Shown here piece by piece: positions 36,684-46,371 of a stretch of 64,000 bases of DNA. Numbering within the stretch: position 1 is the stretch's first letter; the number at the start of each line of letters is the position of its first letter. The notes beneath the pieces are model-generated. The model saw only the letters and a list, made by a program, of their open reading frames with translations. It was not told where the DNA came from and made no database searches. The translations under genes and the position numbers were made by a program. Origin of the DNA: Membranihabitans marinus (GTDB lineage: Bacteria; Bacteroidota; Bacteroidia; Chitinophagales; Saprospiraceae); assembly GCF_019802045.1 (NCBI RefSeq), contig NZ_JAHVHU010000002.1:248001-312000 (forward strand), read 5' to 3'.

Positions 36684-37802
36684 ATGATCACTGAATATAT
36701 GCACATACAGTCCCGGAGGGCAAATTCATCCCAAAAACGAACCCTCCGCGGATTTGTTTTTTTATGTATTCTCGGTCTTGCACTTAGCAGTTCCACTGTA
36801 CACGCGCAAAAGAGAACCTATGCTGAAAAACTAGGCTATCCGGCAGGGAAAAAAATTTTAATTCTACATGTGGATGATGCGGGGATGTCCTGGGATTCCA
36901 ATCAGGGAACCATAAAGTCGATGGAAGAAGGTGTCGCAAACTCGTGCAGTGTGATGATGCCTTGTCCCTGGGTGCCTGATATGGTGGAATACATCAAACA
37001 GAACCCCAGGGTAGATGCCGGACTCCATTTGACGCTGACCTCTGAATGGAAAAAATACCGATGGGGCCCGTTGATGGGAAAGCCAGCAGTTCCAGGTCTG
37101 GTTGACCAACAAGGAGCAATGTGGCGATCGGTCCAGGAAGTCGTAGAAAATGCTACAGCTGACGAGGTTGAAGCCGAAATCCGTGCTCAAATTGACCGCG
37201 CGTTGACGATGGGGTTTCGACCCACCCACCTGGATTCGCACATGGGAACTTTATTTGCTGACGAAGAATTTTTAAAAAGATATATCAAAGTTGGTGCTGA
37301 ATATAAAATCCCGGTTATGTTTCCAGGAGGACATATATCACATCTCAAAGAAAGTTATCGGCAGGATGTGATCAAAGACTTGAAAAGGAAGGGTACTTAT
37401 AAAAAAGGCATGGAAGTTCCTTTGCCAGATTTACTAAGCTTAGCCCCCGTACTTGGTCAACGGATTTGGGCCGCCGGGTTGCCGGTGTTGGATGATTTGC
37501 ACAATGTGTCGGGTTGGCACATTCCAGATGATATGAAGCGCACGGATGATGTTTTGCAAGATTTTTATACCCGTAAATACATAGAAACTATTGATGAACT
37601 GGAGCCAGGATTGACCATGGTTATTATGCATTGTACCCAACCATCTGAAATATTCAGTGAAATCTCTTCATCCGGTGACCGACGACGAGCAGACATGCTG
37701 GCGATGAAAGATCCGCGGTTGAAAAAATATATTGAAGATGAAGGAATTGTACTGACTACGTGGCGGGAAGTAATGGAGCGTAGGAAAGCCGTAGATCGCT
37801 GA
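36684..37802 (+). CDS. ChbG/HpnK (YdjC)-family carbohydrate deacetylase, exported
   Basis: The 372-residue protein has a signal peptide ending in VHAQ. It matches the YdjC/ChbG family: the metal-binding Asp pair in LHVDDAGMSW, a GLHLTLTSEW motif and a second His motif in THLDSHMG. Known members remove acetyl groups from N-acetylated sugars such as diacetylchitobiose. Most are cytoplasmic, but exported forms are common in Bacteroidota and Planctomycetes. It lies 6 bp after the FG-GAP lipoprotein. The sugar acted on is not known. Confidence 0.88.
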   Translation: MITEYMHIQSRRANSSQKRTLRGFVFLCILGLALSSSTVHAQKRTYAEKLGYPAGKKILILHVDDAGMSWDSNQGTIKSMEEGVANSCSVMMPCPWVPDMVEYIKQNPRVDAGLHLTLTSEWKKYRWGPLMGKPAVPGLVDQQGAMWRSVQEVVENATADEVEAEIRAQIDRALTMGFRPTHLDSHMGTLFADEEFLKRYIKVGAEYKIPVMFPGGHISHLKESYRQDVIKDLKRKGTYKKGMEVPLPDLLSLAPVLGQRIWAAGLPVLDDLHNVSGWHIPDDMKRTDDVLQDFYTRKYIETIDELEPGLTMVIMHCTQPSEIFSEISSSGDRRRADMLAMKDPRLKKYIEDEGIVLTTWREVMERRKAVDR

Positions 37803-38245
37803 TGACGAATGGTGCATTTAAAATAAGACACGGCACTGATGCAGCCGGTACTACTGCGTCACCTTTTTGAATGATTTGGGTGGGCCGTAGATTTTTCCGA
37901 GGCAAATGAAGTGCTGTAAACAGCCATCTGCGCCGTGACTGTGGATTTTTTGGTGCTGATGCAACAAACCAAAACAACTGATGAAATATCATTTCAGTGC
38001 ACTATTGTACGAAAGAAAAATTATAAATGGTAAGAAATCCAGATTGCGGTCAATTGTGCAAATTTTCAATTATAAACTGACCGCCGGTGCGTGGCGGCCA
38101 TGTGGAGATATACCGTTGAGACGGCAGAAGTGGGAGAAACAGCTGTAAATTAGTACACGAACGAAGGTACACCGGTACTGGGTGGTGTTTGTGGAGAAAC
38201 TATAACTGTAGTGAATTAATTATTTAACGAAATAAATCAAACTTT
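37803..38245. other. Intergenic, no gene recognised
   Basis: No convincing reading frame on either strand. A short inverted repeat (ACCGCC with GGCGG near 38082-38100) is present. The 3' part must hold the promoter of the sialidase-like gene. Confidence 0.45.
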
Positions 38246-39379
38246 ATGAAACACTATGCAAATGATTTGTCACCGGGAGGGAGTACGGCCAAAACGCTGT
38301 GGGTAGGCATGATTTTTTTAACTATGATGCTCTTTTCGGGTTGTCAAAGCTCCAACTCAGAAACTGCAGACCAAGACGATGAAATGGATCTGCCGGTGAA
38401 GGATTTTGTATTCGATCAGGCAGATGGATTTGCGCAGTGCCATGCTTCGACCGTTGCTCTTATGGAAAACGGGGAATATGCCGTGGCTTGGTTCGGTGGG
38501 ACCGAAGAGAAAAATGACGATGTAGGTATCTGGATGTCGACCGGGACTCCCGGAAATTGGACAGAGCCTATTGAACTGGAGAAACTTCGGAATGATCCCC
38601 ACTGGAACCCCGTTTTGTTCAAAGCCCCCGATGGACGTCTCATTCTTTATTTTAAAGTGGGGAAAGAGATTCCGACCTGGGAAACATGGTATACCGTATC
38701 GACAGATAACGCCAAAACCTGGAGCGAAGCGAAAGAGTTGGTTCCCGGAGACCGGGGTGGGCGTGGTCCGGTGAAGAACAAATCCATCGTACTCAGCAAT
38801 GGAGATTGGTTGGCACCGGCTTCGCATGAAGAAGGATCGTGGCGCTCATTTGTTGATCGCAGTACAGATGATGGTCAATCCTGGACAGCTGAAGAATATG
38901 TTCCTATGGACACCAGTGTAGTCACGGGACGGGGAGCGATTCAGCCCACATTGTGGGAGTCTAGTCCTGGAAATGTCCACATGCTGGTCCGGACGACATC
39001 TGGATTTATAGGTCGTAGTGACTCAAAAGACAATGGCAAAACATGGTCTGAAATTTATGATATTGGACTTCCTAACCCAAATAGCGGGGTAGATCTGGTG
39101 AAATTGCCAAATGGGGATCTCGTTTTGGCTTACAATCCGGATCACAAACAATGGGGAGATCGATCTCCGCTTACTTTAGCGGTATCTGAAGACAATGGGG
39201 AGACCTGGCCATATAAAGTCAATATCGAAACTGGCCCACCGGATGATGAATATTCTTATCCTTCAATTATCGCTCAGGGGGATACGATTTCCGTGGTCTA
39301 TACCTGGCAGCGTGAGAAGGTAGCTTTCTATCAGGCAACTGGTGAACAGTTAAAGGCGTTGGCTGAAGAAGCAAACTAA
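38246..39379 (+). CDS. Sialidase-superfamily (BNR/Asp-box) lipoprotein
   Basis: The 377-residue protein has a lipoprotein signal with Cys33 in LFSGC. Its propeller carries four Asp-box motifs (STDNAKTWSE, STDDGQSWT, SKDNGKTWS and SEDNGETWP) and the start AQCHASTVALMENGEYAVAWFGG, typical of the BNR_2 (PF13088) group annotated as exo-alpha-sialidases. These often act on substrates other than sialic acid. It is only a distant relative of the lipoprotein at 16383. A gene for a polytopic membrane protein follows after 47 bp. Confidence 0.85.
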   Translation: MKHYANDLSPGGSTAKTLWVGMIFLTMMLFSGCQSSNSETADQDDEMDLPVKDFVFDQADGFAQCHASTVALMENGEYAVAWFGGTEEKNDDVGIWMSTGTPGNWTEPIELEKLRNDPHWNPVLFKAPDGRLILYFKVGKEIPTWETWYTVSTDNAKTWSEAKELVPGDRGGRGPVKNKSIVLSNGDWLAPASHEEGSWRSFVDRSTDDGQSWTAEEYVPMDTSVVTGRGAIQPTLWESSPGNVHMLVRTTSGFIGRSDSKDNGKTWSEIYDIGLPNPNSGVDLVKLPNGDLVLAYNPDHKQWGDRSPLTLAVSEDNGETWPYKVNIETGPPDDEYSYPSIIAQGDTISVVYTWQREKVAFYQATGEQLKALAEEAN

Positions 39380-39426
39380 TCGAAGGTGAATCTTTCATGA
39401 TAATGTAGATACAAAAACGACCGAGT

Positions 39427-40728
39427 ATGCCCCAGAATAAGAAACCAAAATATGTTGCGATTTTAATTGTGATGATGACCCTGGGCGCTTCCTGGGCCAT
39501 CCGAGGTCGCTTTGGACATGAATACGGAGCAGCATGGGCCGGATCTATTGGTATCCTGGCTCTTTTATTGGCTTCTAACCGGAAAGATTGGCTACAAAAT
39601 TGGTTGCCGATTGCCGCAGCGGGAGCTGTCGGATGGGGTATGACAGGGATGATCAGTTATGGAGCTGTCGTTGGTTATGGAAAAAGCGGTGATCTGCTCA
39701 ATACTTCATATGGTTTGCTTTCTCTGTTTGTCATCGGCGGGTTATTTGGCTTTCTGGGGGGTGGATTTACCGGTTTGATGCTTGAATCCGGGAATAAGAA
39801 AAAACCGGAGTGGGCGCCATTGCTCACGCAGATGGTCGCCGGAGGAATTGTGTTCTGGGGTTTTCTGATTTATCAGTTGGAATGGTTTATGACGCCGCCG
39901 CGGTCTGAGCTGTGGGCGGCCTGCCTGGGAGCCGCATTTGCTATGGGGTGGTACATGCTACGGCATCGTTTTAAAAATGCCTGGTATGTAGCAATGTTGA
40001 CGATGTTGGGGGCTGGCTTCGGATTTGCATTTGGTAATTTTATGCAAGCGACCGGCATCAATGCCGGTATTGCCATCAATTGGTGGAATGTAATGGAATA
40101 CAGTATTGGGAGTTTTGGTGGCTTGGGTCTGGCTTATGGCGTGTACAGTCGAAGTTGGCCAGAAATGCCTAGATGCTCCGCCGCCTCAATGAAATGGTCC
40201 GCATTACTACTTTTTGTTTTGATCCCGTTGTGGACTATTACAAATGCATTTGAATGGGGTAAAATAACACGCTGGGCTGAACGAAGCGGAGTGGACATGG
40301 TCGACCAGTATGCCACAGGTGTGTATGTTCAAATGGGAATCGTATCTTTTCTAGCTCTGATTGGTTTGTTTGTGCTGGCAAGGAAGACTTTCCATCAACG
40401 TGCAACACGACGCCTGGTTTTTATGGCGACTCTGGTGACCTGTTTTTGGTACCAGGCATTGAAATTGATTACTTCAGGATTGTTTGGTTATTATACCGTT
40501 TCTATGGAAGAACTGACTGTATTGAACTTATTGGCAGTAGCTATCTTGATATATGCACAGAATTTGGAAATAAGTCCTTTTGAATGGCCAGTGGCCGATG
40601 GTGAATTTAATACCTTGCTCCGCAGAACTGGCCTGGTGGTGATTGTTGTAATTCTTATTTTATCAGTGATCGCTTCTGGTGTGATCGATGATATGCCAGG
40701 CAGTAATTACCGATTTGGCGGAGAATAA
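39427..40728 (+). CDS. Polytopic membrane protein of unknown function
   Basis: The 433-residue protein has about 11-12 hydrophobic segments, many Gly and Trp residues in the first half (AIRGRFGHEYG, AVGWGMTGMISYGAVVGYG) and a short cytoplasmic C-terminus. I do not recognise a transporter family signature. It sits between a sialidase-like lipoprotein and two purple-acid-phosphatase-like genes on the same strand, with short gaps (47 and 66 bp), so it may transport or sense a product of these enzymes. That is inference from order only. Confidence 0.8.
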   Translation: MPQNKKPKYVAILIVMMTLGASWAIRGRFGHEYGAAWAGSIGILALLLASNRKDWLQNWLPIAAAGAVGWGMTGMISYGAVVGYGKSGDLLNTSYGLLSLFVIGGLFGFLGGGFTGLMLESGNKKKPEWAPLLTQMVAGGIVFWGFLIYQLEWFMTPPRSELWAACLGAAFAMGWYMLRHRFKNAWYVAMLTMLGAGFGFAFGNFMQATGINAGIAINWWNVMEYSIGSFGGLGLAYGVYSRSWPEMPRCSAASMKWSALLLFVLIPLWTITNAFEWGKITRWAERSGVDMVDQYATGVYVQMGIVSFLALIGLFVLARKTFHQRATRRLVFMATLVTCFWYQALKLITSGLFGYYTVSMEELTVLNLLAVAILIYAQNLEISPFEWPVADGEFNTLLRRTGLVVIVVILILSVIASGVIDDMPGSNYRFGGE

Positions 40729-40794
40729 GTAGGATTGTTTGAGCGGTTCAGAAGTTATGGAAAGATAGAGAATTTAAATGCAAAATTAATTCAA

Positions 40795-42102
40795 ATGAAA
40801 CATAAATTATCACTGAAGAGTAGCGTAAAAAGTGTGCTGTTTTTTATGATGGTCTTCTTTTATTATACGGAAAGTCAGGCCCAAAACCAGAATCTTCCTC
40901 AGCGGATTATGATCAATCCGCTGGAGTCGGGACACACCGGAGTAGCCATTACATGGCGGAACCTCAATCCCGATAATGAGCAGTATATCCAATGGACTGA
41001 AGCACATCCACATCCAGTCAAAATGGAAGCCGAAGCGGATTCTAAGCGAAAAGACCATGCCGCCGTATATCATGAACAAAAAGCAATGAGCCGGACGGAT
41101 ACCGTAGACTACAAAGGCGTGGAATCTTATGTAACCAGTTGCCGTGTGGCCTTGACCGGTTTAACGCCCGGAGAAATGTATATGTATCGCGTAGGTGGGC
41201 ATGCCGGAGGATGGAGCGAATGGATCCAGTTTACAATGTCTCCCGGGCATCCGGATTCGACCCTGACCTTCATTTATCTGGGGGATCCTCAAAATGATCT
41301 TCGGAGCCAATGGTCGAGAGTTATTAGAGAGTCGTACAAAACGGCCCCGCATTCTGATTTTATCATGTATGCAGGTGATTTGGTGGACAATGGATACAAC
41401 GATGCTGAATGGAAGGATTGGTATGAAGCTGGTAGTTTTATACACCGCATGATTCCGTCCATTTCGACACCAGGTAATCATGAATATACCGATGTGATCC
41501 TGACACCGTTGTGGCGGTCACATTTTGAGTTGCCAGCCAATGGACCAGAAGGGATTAAAGCATTGGAAGGCGCCTGCTTTTACATTGATTACCCTGCAGT
41601 TCGGGTGATTTCATTGGATGGGGAGCAAATCGATGAGAACCCCGAGTATCGTTTGGCAATGGTGAACTGGTTACGAAATTTGTTGGAAGAGACCACCCAA
41701 AAATGGGTTGTGATGACCATGCACTATCCTTTTTTTCATACCAACCCAAGGCGGAACAACCCCAAGTTGCGAAAAGCTTTTAAACCCTTGGTGGATGAGT
41801 ACGGGGTGGATTTGATTTTACAGGGACATGATCATGGGTATGGTCGGGGGATGTTGGATGAAATCGCTGATGGTCCATCCACCCAAGGAACCATGTACGT
41901 GGTATCATTGAGCGGACCTAAGGTTTATGAGGTCGGTCATGATAAGTGGATGCAAAAGCGCGGCGAAAACATACAACTTTACCAGGTCATCGAAATAGAG
42001 GGAGATGAACTGCATTATAAAGCGTATACCACAGATGGAGAATTATTTGATTCATTTACTCTGGAGAAGCTTGAAAAAGGCAGTCGATTAGTAGAAAAGT
42101 AA
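40795..42102 (+). CDS. Purple-acid-phosphatase-like metallophosphoesterase, copy 1
   Basis: The ATG at 40795 gives a 435-residue protein with a clean signal peptide (ending SQAQN); a TTG at 40735 in the same frame adds only a polar tail. An N-terminal fibronectin-like PAP domain (about 30-135, MINPLESGHTGVAITWR and MYMYRVGG) is followed by a calcineurin-like core with the expected metal motifs: GDPQ, YAGDLVDNG, TPGNHEY, MTMHYPFFH and QGHDHGYGRG. The family hydrolyses phosphomonoesters or phosphodiesters outside the cell. A close paralog follows 7 bp later. Confidence 0.92.
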   Translation: MKHKLSLKSSVKSVLFFMMVFFYYTESQAQNQNLPQRIMINPLESGHTGVAITWRNLNPDNEQYIQWTEAHPHPVKMEAEADSKRKDHAAVYHEQKAMSRTDTVDYKGVESYVTSCRVALTGLTPGEMYMYRVGGHAGGWSEWIQFTMSPGHPDSTLTFIYLGDPQNDLRSQWSRVIRESYKTAPHSDFIMYAGDLVDNGYNDAEWKDWYEAGSFIHRMIPSISTPGNHEYTDVILTPLWRSHFELPANGPEGIKALEGACFYIDYPAVRVISLDGEQIDENPEYRLAMVNWLRNLLEETTQKWVVMTMHYPFFHTNPRRNNPKLRKAFKPLVDEYGVDLILQGHDHGYGRGMLDEIADGPSTQGTMYVVSLSGPKVYEVGHDKWMQKRGENIQLYQVIEIEGDELHYKAYTTDGELFDSFTLEKLEKGSRLVEK

Positions 42103-42109
42103 ATCAATT

Positions 42110-43363
42110 ATGAAAAAAATAAAATATTATTTAGGATTTATACTGAGCTGTTGTATCAGCTTGGTAGTTGCACAGTCGTTTACCATTCCCGATCGAATTT
42201 TTATTAATCCACTTGAGGACGGTGTGTCCGGTATTGCTATTACATGGCGGTGTCCGGTATCCGTGAACGAGAGCTTTGTGCAAATTCAGCCAGCTACCCC
42301 CCATCCGGTGACCGATGAAGAGACCGGAACGATTCGGGGTGCAATATCCCGAGTGGATACCGTGACGTATGATAATCATACCGGTATTTATAAGAGTTTT
42401 CGCGTGAAACTGGAAAACCTGGCGGCGGGCACAAAATACATGTATCGGGTGGGTAGCCGGACAGCGGGCTGGAGCGAATGGATACATTTTGATCTTCCCG
42501 ATCCGGATCCATCTTCTCCGTTTTCATTTATTTACTTTGGGGATCCCCAAAGTGACCTTCGCAGTCAGTGGTCACGGACCATTCGTCAGGCTTTTAGATC
42601 GGCTCCTGATGCATCCTTTTTATTGTATGCGGGGGATTTGGTGAACAGGGGATACAGCGATAGCGAATGGGGCGATTTCTATACATCTGGTGACTTTATC
42701 CATCGAATGATTCCATCGATCATGACCCCGGGCAATCATGAATATGAATATCCGATGTTGTCACCATTGTGGCAAACGCATTTCACACTTCCGAAAAACG
42801 GTCCGTCTGGCTATAAAGAATTGGAAGGCGCTTGTTATTACATCGATTACCCGGCTGTACGTGTTATTTCTCTGGATGGTACAACCAGTGAAAAAGACCG
42901 AAAGCTCAGAAAAGTGCAGGCCAGGTGGCTCGAGTCTGTGTTGCAGGAAACAGATAAAAAATGGGTTGTGTTAACCCTGCACCAACCCTTTTATAGCACC
43001 AAGGCAAGCCGGGATAATCCGCAAATCCGACGTGCATTTATGCCATTAGTTGAAAAATATGGCGTAGACATCGTGCTTCAGGGACATGATCATGCTTATG
43101 GACGGGGCATGCTTGCTGCGGGGGAACAAACCCCCGGACACTCCGGAACAATGTATGTGGTTTCGGTCAGTGGCCCCAAACAGTATGAGGTCGATGAACA
43201 AAAATCCTGGATGCAGGAAATGGGAGACAATATTCAGTTGTACCAGGTATTGGATATCGAAGGCGATGAACTGACGTTCCGGTCTTATACGACAACGGGC
43301 GAGTTGTTTGACGAATTTAAATTGGAGAAAGTGTCCAAAGGACAATTGAGATTGGTGGAGTGA
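42110..43363 (+). CDS. Purple-acid-phosphatase-like metallophosphoesterase, copy 2
   Basis: At 417 residues this is a paralog of the gene before it, with the same PAP N-domain (FINPLEDGVSGIAITWR) and metal motifs (GDPQ, YAGDLVNRG, TPGNHEYEY, LTLHQPFYST and QGHDHAYGRG). It has a signal peptide ending VAQS. The 7-bp gap shows they are translated from one message. Copies differ through most of their length, so the duplication is not recent. It may have a different preference for the phosphate ester. Confidence 0.92.
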   Translation: MKKIKYYLGFILSCCISLVVAQSFTIPDRIFINPLEDGVSGIAITWRCPVSVNESFVQIQPATPHPVTDEETGTIRGAISRVDTVTYDNHTGIYKSFRVKLENLAAGTKYMYRVGSRTAGWSEWIHFDLPDPDPSSPFSFIYFGDPQSDLRSQWSRTIRQAFRSAPDASFLLYAGDLVNRGYSDSEWGDFYTSGDFIHRMIPSIMTPGNHEYEYPMLSPLWQTHFTLPKNGPSGYKELEGACYYIDYPAVRVISLDGTTSEKDRKLRKVQARWLESVLQETDKKWVVLTLHQPFYSTKASRDNPQIRRAFMPLVEKYGVDIVLQGHDHAYGRGMLAAGEQTPGHSGTMYVVSVSGPKQYEVDEQKSWMQEMGDNIQLYQVLDIEGDELTFRSYTTTGELFDEFKLEKVSKGQLRLVE

Positions 43364-43446
43364 CCATAGCTTGTTTTATTAATCAAAGTACATGAAGCCC
43401 ACTCCGGAATAGTTAATGCTTCGTGTGGAAACGCTGAACACACCGT

Positions 43447-45720
43447 ATGAGGAGAATAGCAATTTTCATTGTACTATTGTTGGCAGGGTGTAGCTTGCAG
43501 GGACAGATTACGCTGCCTGTTGGCAGTCATCCGCCTGCCCTGGATGTGCCGTATTTTCCCAATAAAGCCTATGCTGTCGTATGGCGAAACTGGAATCTGG
43601 TTCCTCTTGAGCGGATCGCTGAAGCATTGCAATGCACTGTGACAGAGGTGGAAGAATTGGGTGAATCGATGGGGCTTCCGCCGTCGATTAAAGTTCCAAA
43701 CACCTATGATGAACAGATGTACATCACCGTCGTACGGCGTAATTGGCACTTGTTGCCCTATGACCAACTGTTAACTGTCCTCGATAAGACTGCAGATGAG
43801 CTATCGGTCGCACTAAAAGAAGATGATTTTTTATACATCAAACTTGGGAGTCTAAAACCAGACTGTGCCCCGGTGTATTACACCCAGCCTACTTCAGAAG
43901 AAAAGGCCAGAGCAGATCACATCCGTCGACTTGTCAAGAAATATTTTCCGGATGTGGATACGCCGGGGGTGCCGCGGTTTGATTTTATTGATCATTTGAA
44001 GAATACCAAGGGTGTCCCGACCGTACGGGGAAAGAAAGATGAAGGTTTGAGGTTTATCTATTCTTATTTTGGTGTGTTTGGTGATCCGCTAACGAACCCT
44101 GAACTCGATCCTTACCCGGATGGTCTGTTGGCTCGTTTGGCCTCCCATGGAGTCAATGGCGTTTGGTTGCACGTGGTTCTTAATCAGTTGGTAGAAGTAG
44201 GTGGCGTTTATCCGGAACTCGGCGCCGGGAGCAATGTGCGACTTCGTAATCTAAAGAATCTCGTGGATCGCGCCGCCCGGTATGGGATATCTGTTTATTT
44301 GTATATGAACGAACCACGGGCGATGCCTGTTTCCTTTTTTGACGATCGTAAAAGCATTCAGGGTGTTCGCAAAGGGGATTTTATGACCATGTGTACCAGT
44401 ACAAAAGAGGTGTTGGATTGGTTATCCCATTCATTGTCCCATGTTTTTCAAAAAGTGCCGGGGTTGGGTGGGGTTTTTACCATTACTGCTTCTGAGAATC
44501 TGACCAGCTGTGCTTCTCACAATCTTCAGGAAAATTGTCCGCGATGCAGTAAGCGAGAATATGCGGATCTTATCGCTGATGTAAACAAGGCCATTGAAAA
44601 AGGCGTTCATCAAAGTGCACCCGATGCAAAGGTTATTGCGTGGGACTGGGGGTGGTACAGTCACGGTGACGGCTCTGAAATTATAAGACGATTACCCAAG
44701 GACATTTGGGTAATGTCAGCCAGTGAATGGAAAACACCTTTTCAACGGGGCGGCGTAGAAGCAAAAGTTGGGGAATACTCCATCTCAGTAGTTGGTCCGG
44801 GGCCGCGCGCACAAAATCATTGGAAAGTTGCGCAGGAACGTGGATTGAAAACCGTCGCCAAGATGCAGTTAAATAACACTTGGGAACTATCTGCTGTTCC
44901 CTGGTTACCGGTCCTGGATCTGAATGCAGAACATCTGTCTCGATTAGCCGGTGCCGGATTGAATGGATATATGCTGAGTTGGTCTCTGGGTGGTTATCCG
45001 TCACCCAATCTGGAATTGGCTCAGATGTTCAATCTGAATCCCGGTCTGACAAAAAATGCGGCGCTTGATCAATTGGCTGAACAACGGTATGGGCCAGAAG
45101 GAATGCGTTGGGCGCGCCAAGCCTGGGCGGCATTTAGTGCCGCTTTTCAGGAATTTCCATATGATATAAATACGGTCTATAACGCTCCCCAGCAATACGG
45201 CGCATCCAATTTGTTGTATTTGACTCCCACCGGCTACAAGGCTACCATGGTTGGCCTACCGTATGACGATCTGGATGGATGGCGGGGGCCCTATTCCCGG
45301 ACCGCGTTTGCTGATCAGTTCCAAAAACTGGCTGATGGATGGGAGAAAGGTCTCCGTGACATGGAATCATTAATGGACCGTACATCTCCCGATAAGCGGG
45401 GAGTAGCAGTGGCTGATTTCGCCATAGCCAAGGCCGCCGGATTGCATTTTCGTTCGGTAGCCAATCAATGCCGTTTTATCATCGCCAGAGATAATCATTT
45501 GAATGGAGGAGGCATGGAAGAACTCCGGAGGATGGAGAATGCCCTCCAAGCGGAGATCCAAACAGCTGTTGAAATGGTCGCATTGGTGAAATTGGACGCT
45601 CGCATCGGATTCGAAGCCAGTAATCAGTATTATTACGTTGTTCAGGACCTTATGGAAAAAGTCCTGAATGGTACGTATTTACTGGATCAATTGCTAACTA
45701 ATGAGCTGAACCAAAGATAG
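43447..45720 (+). CDS. Large lipoprotein with a probable glycosidase-like TIM barrel
   Basis: The 757-residue protein has a lipoprotein signal (Cys15 in LLAGC). The first 130 residues hold a repeated motif of about 40 residues (VVWRNWNLVPLERIAEAL, later VVRRNWHLLPYDQLLTVL), which looks like a duplicated small domain. The middle (about 200-520) looks like a TIM barrel: HGVNGVWLHV, RYGISVYLYMNEPR, GVFTITASENLTSC with CPRC, then VIAWDWGWY. The Glu in ITASENL and the CPRC segment recall GH20-like and related barrels of unknown role. I cannot name a family. It ends the plus-strand hydrolase series and converges with the next gene at a 10-bp gap. Confidence 0.75.
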   Translation: MRRIAIFIVLLLAGCSLQGQITLPVGSHPPALDVPYFPNKAYAVVWRNWNLVPLERIAEALQCTVTEVEELGESMGLPPSIKVPNTYDEQMYITVVRRNWHLLPYDQLLTVLDKTADELSVALKEDDFLYIKLGSLKPDCAPVYYTQPTSEEKARADHIRRLVKKYFPDVDTPGVPRFDFIDHLKNTKGVPTVRGKKDEGLRFIYSYFGVFGDPLTNPELDPYPDGLLARLASHGVNGVWLHVVLNQLVEVGGVYPELGAGSNVRLRNLKNLVDRAARYGISVYLYMNEPRAMPVSFFDDRKSIQGVRKGDFMTMCTSTKEVLDWLSHSLSHVFQKVPGLGGVFTITASENLTSCASHNLQENCPRCSKREYADLIADVNKAIEKGVHQSAPDAKVIAWDWGWYSHGDGSEIIRRLPKDIWVMSASEWKTPFQRGGVEAKVGEYSISVVGPGPRAQNHWKVAQERGLKTVAKMQLNNTWELSAVPWLPVLDLNAEHLSRLAGAGLNGYMLSWSLGGYPSPNLELAQMFNLNPGLTKNAALDQLAEQRYGPEGMRWARQAWAAFSAAFQEFPYDINTVYNAPQQYGASNLLYLTPTGYKATMVGLPYDDLDGWRGPYSRTAFADQFQKLADGWEKGLRDMESLMDRTSPDKRGVAVADFAIAKAAGLHFRSVANQCRFIIARDNHLNGGGMEELRRMENALQAEIQTAVEMVALVKLDARIGFEASNQYYYVVQDLMEKVLNGTYLLDQLLTNELNQR

Positions 45721-45730
45721 TTCTCCTTGA

Positions 45731-46231
45731 TTATTCAAAATATTGATCCAACTCATGAACCCGTTCGATAATTTCGTGACTTGAATGCTTCGCCGTTTCC
45801 AGATCATCCGTTTTTGCGATCTGACTTGTGTTGCCCATGATCGGAAAAAACCATTGGTGTAAGGCTTCATCATCAGCACCTGTCATAGTGCATTCCCGGA
45901 TCATTTGGTTTAGTCCTTCCTGAATATCATTGCCGTAATCTTTGAAGTCTGCCAATGTCGTGGCCTTGCTATCCTGGAATTGGGCAGTGACCGACTTGAT
46001 GTGGTCGGCATTCTTTCTGGTGGGCGCATCCAATTGCCATTTCTTGCCGTCATTGAGTTTGAGTGAAGTATCGTGCATGGCATCGTGATCGTGGTCATCG
46101 CTGTGCGAAGCCATATCATTCTTTTCATGTGACATCTCCTGATGAGTACCATGATTTTCGTCCGTATTGCTATTAGATTGGCAGGACCATACGGTTAGCA
46201 TCAGGATCAAAATGGGGAGGAAATACTTCAT
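45731..46231 (-). CDS. Histidine-rich small lipoprotein
   Basis: The 166-residue product has a lipoprotein signal (Cys17 in TVWSC). Residues about 25-55 are rich in His, Asp, Glu and Met (for example HGTHQEMSHEKND and HSDDHDHDAMHD), a pattern expected to bind metal such as copper, zinc or nickel. The rest is mainly helical. A role in metal storage or in copper or zinc handling is possible, but no known domain was recognised. It is monocistronic, with 141 bp to the next gene on the same strand. Confidence 0.75.
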   Translation of the reverse strand: MKYFLPILILMLTVWSCQSNSNTDENHGTHQEMSHEKNDMASHSDDHDHDAMHDTSLKLNDGKKWQLDAPTRKNADHIKSVTAQFQDSKATTLADFKDYGNDIQEGLNQMIRECTMTGADDEALHQWFFPIMGNTSQIAKTDDLETAKHSSHEIIERVHELDQYFE

Positions 46232-46371
46232 ACTATTTCATATTTGGTTTAATAAAAAGTCGTTTGAACAGATAGTAACCTGATAATGGGGATAAAGTTG
46301 TCCTAATATATGCGATTTTTTATAAAAAATAGAAAGGTGCTATTTGGGCGGTTTGAATTTTGTGAGGATTG

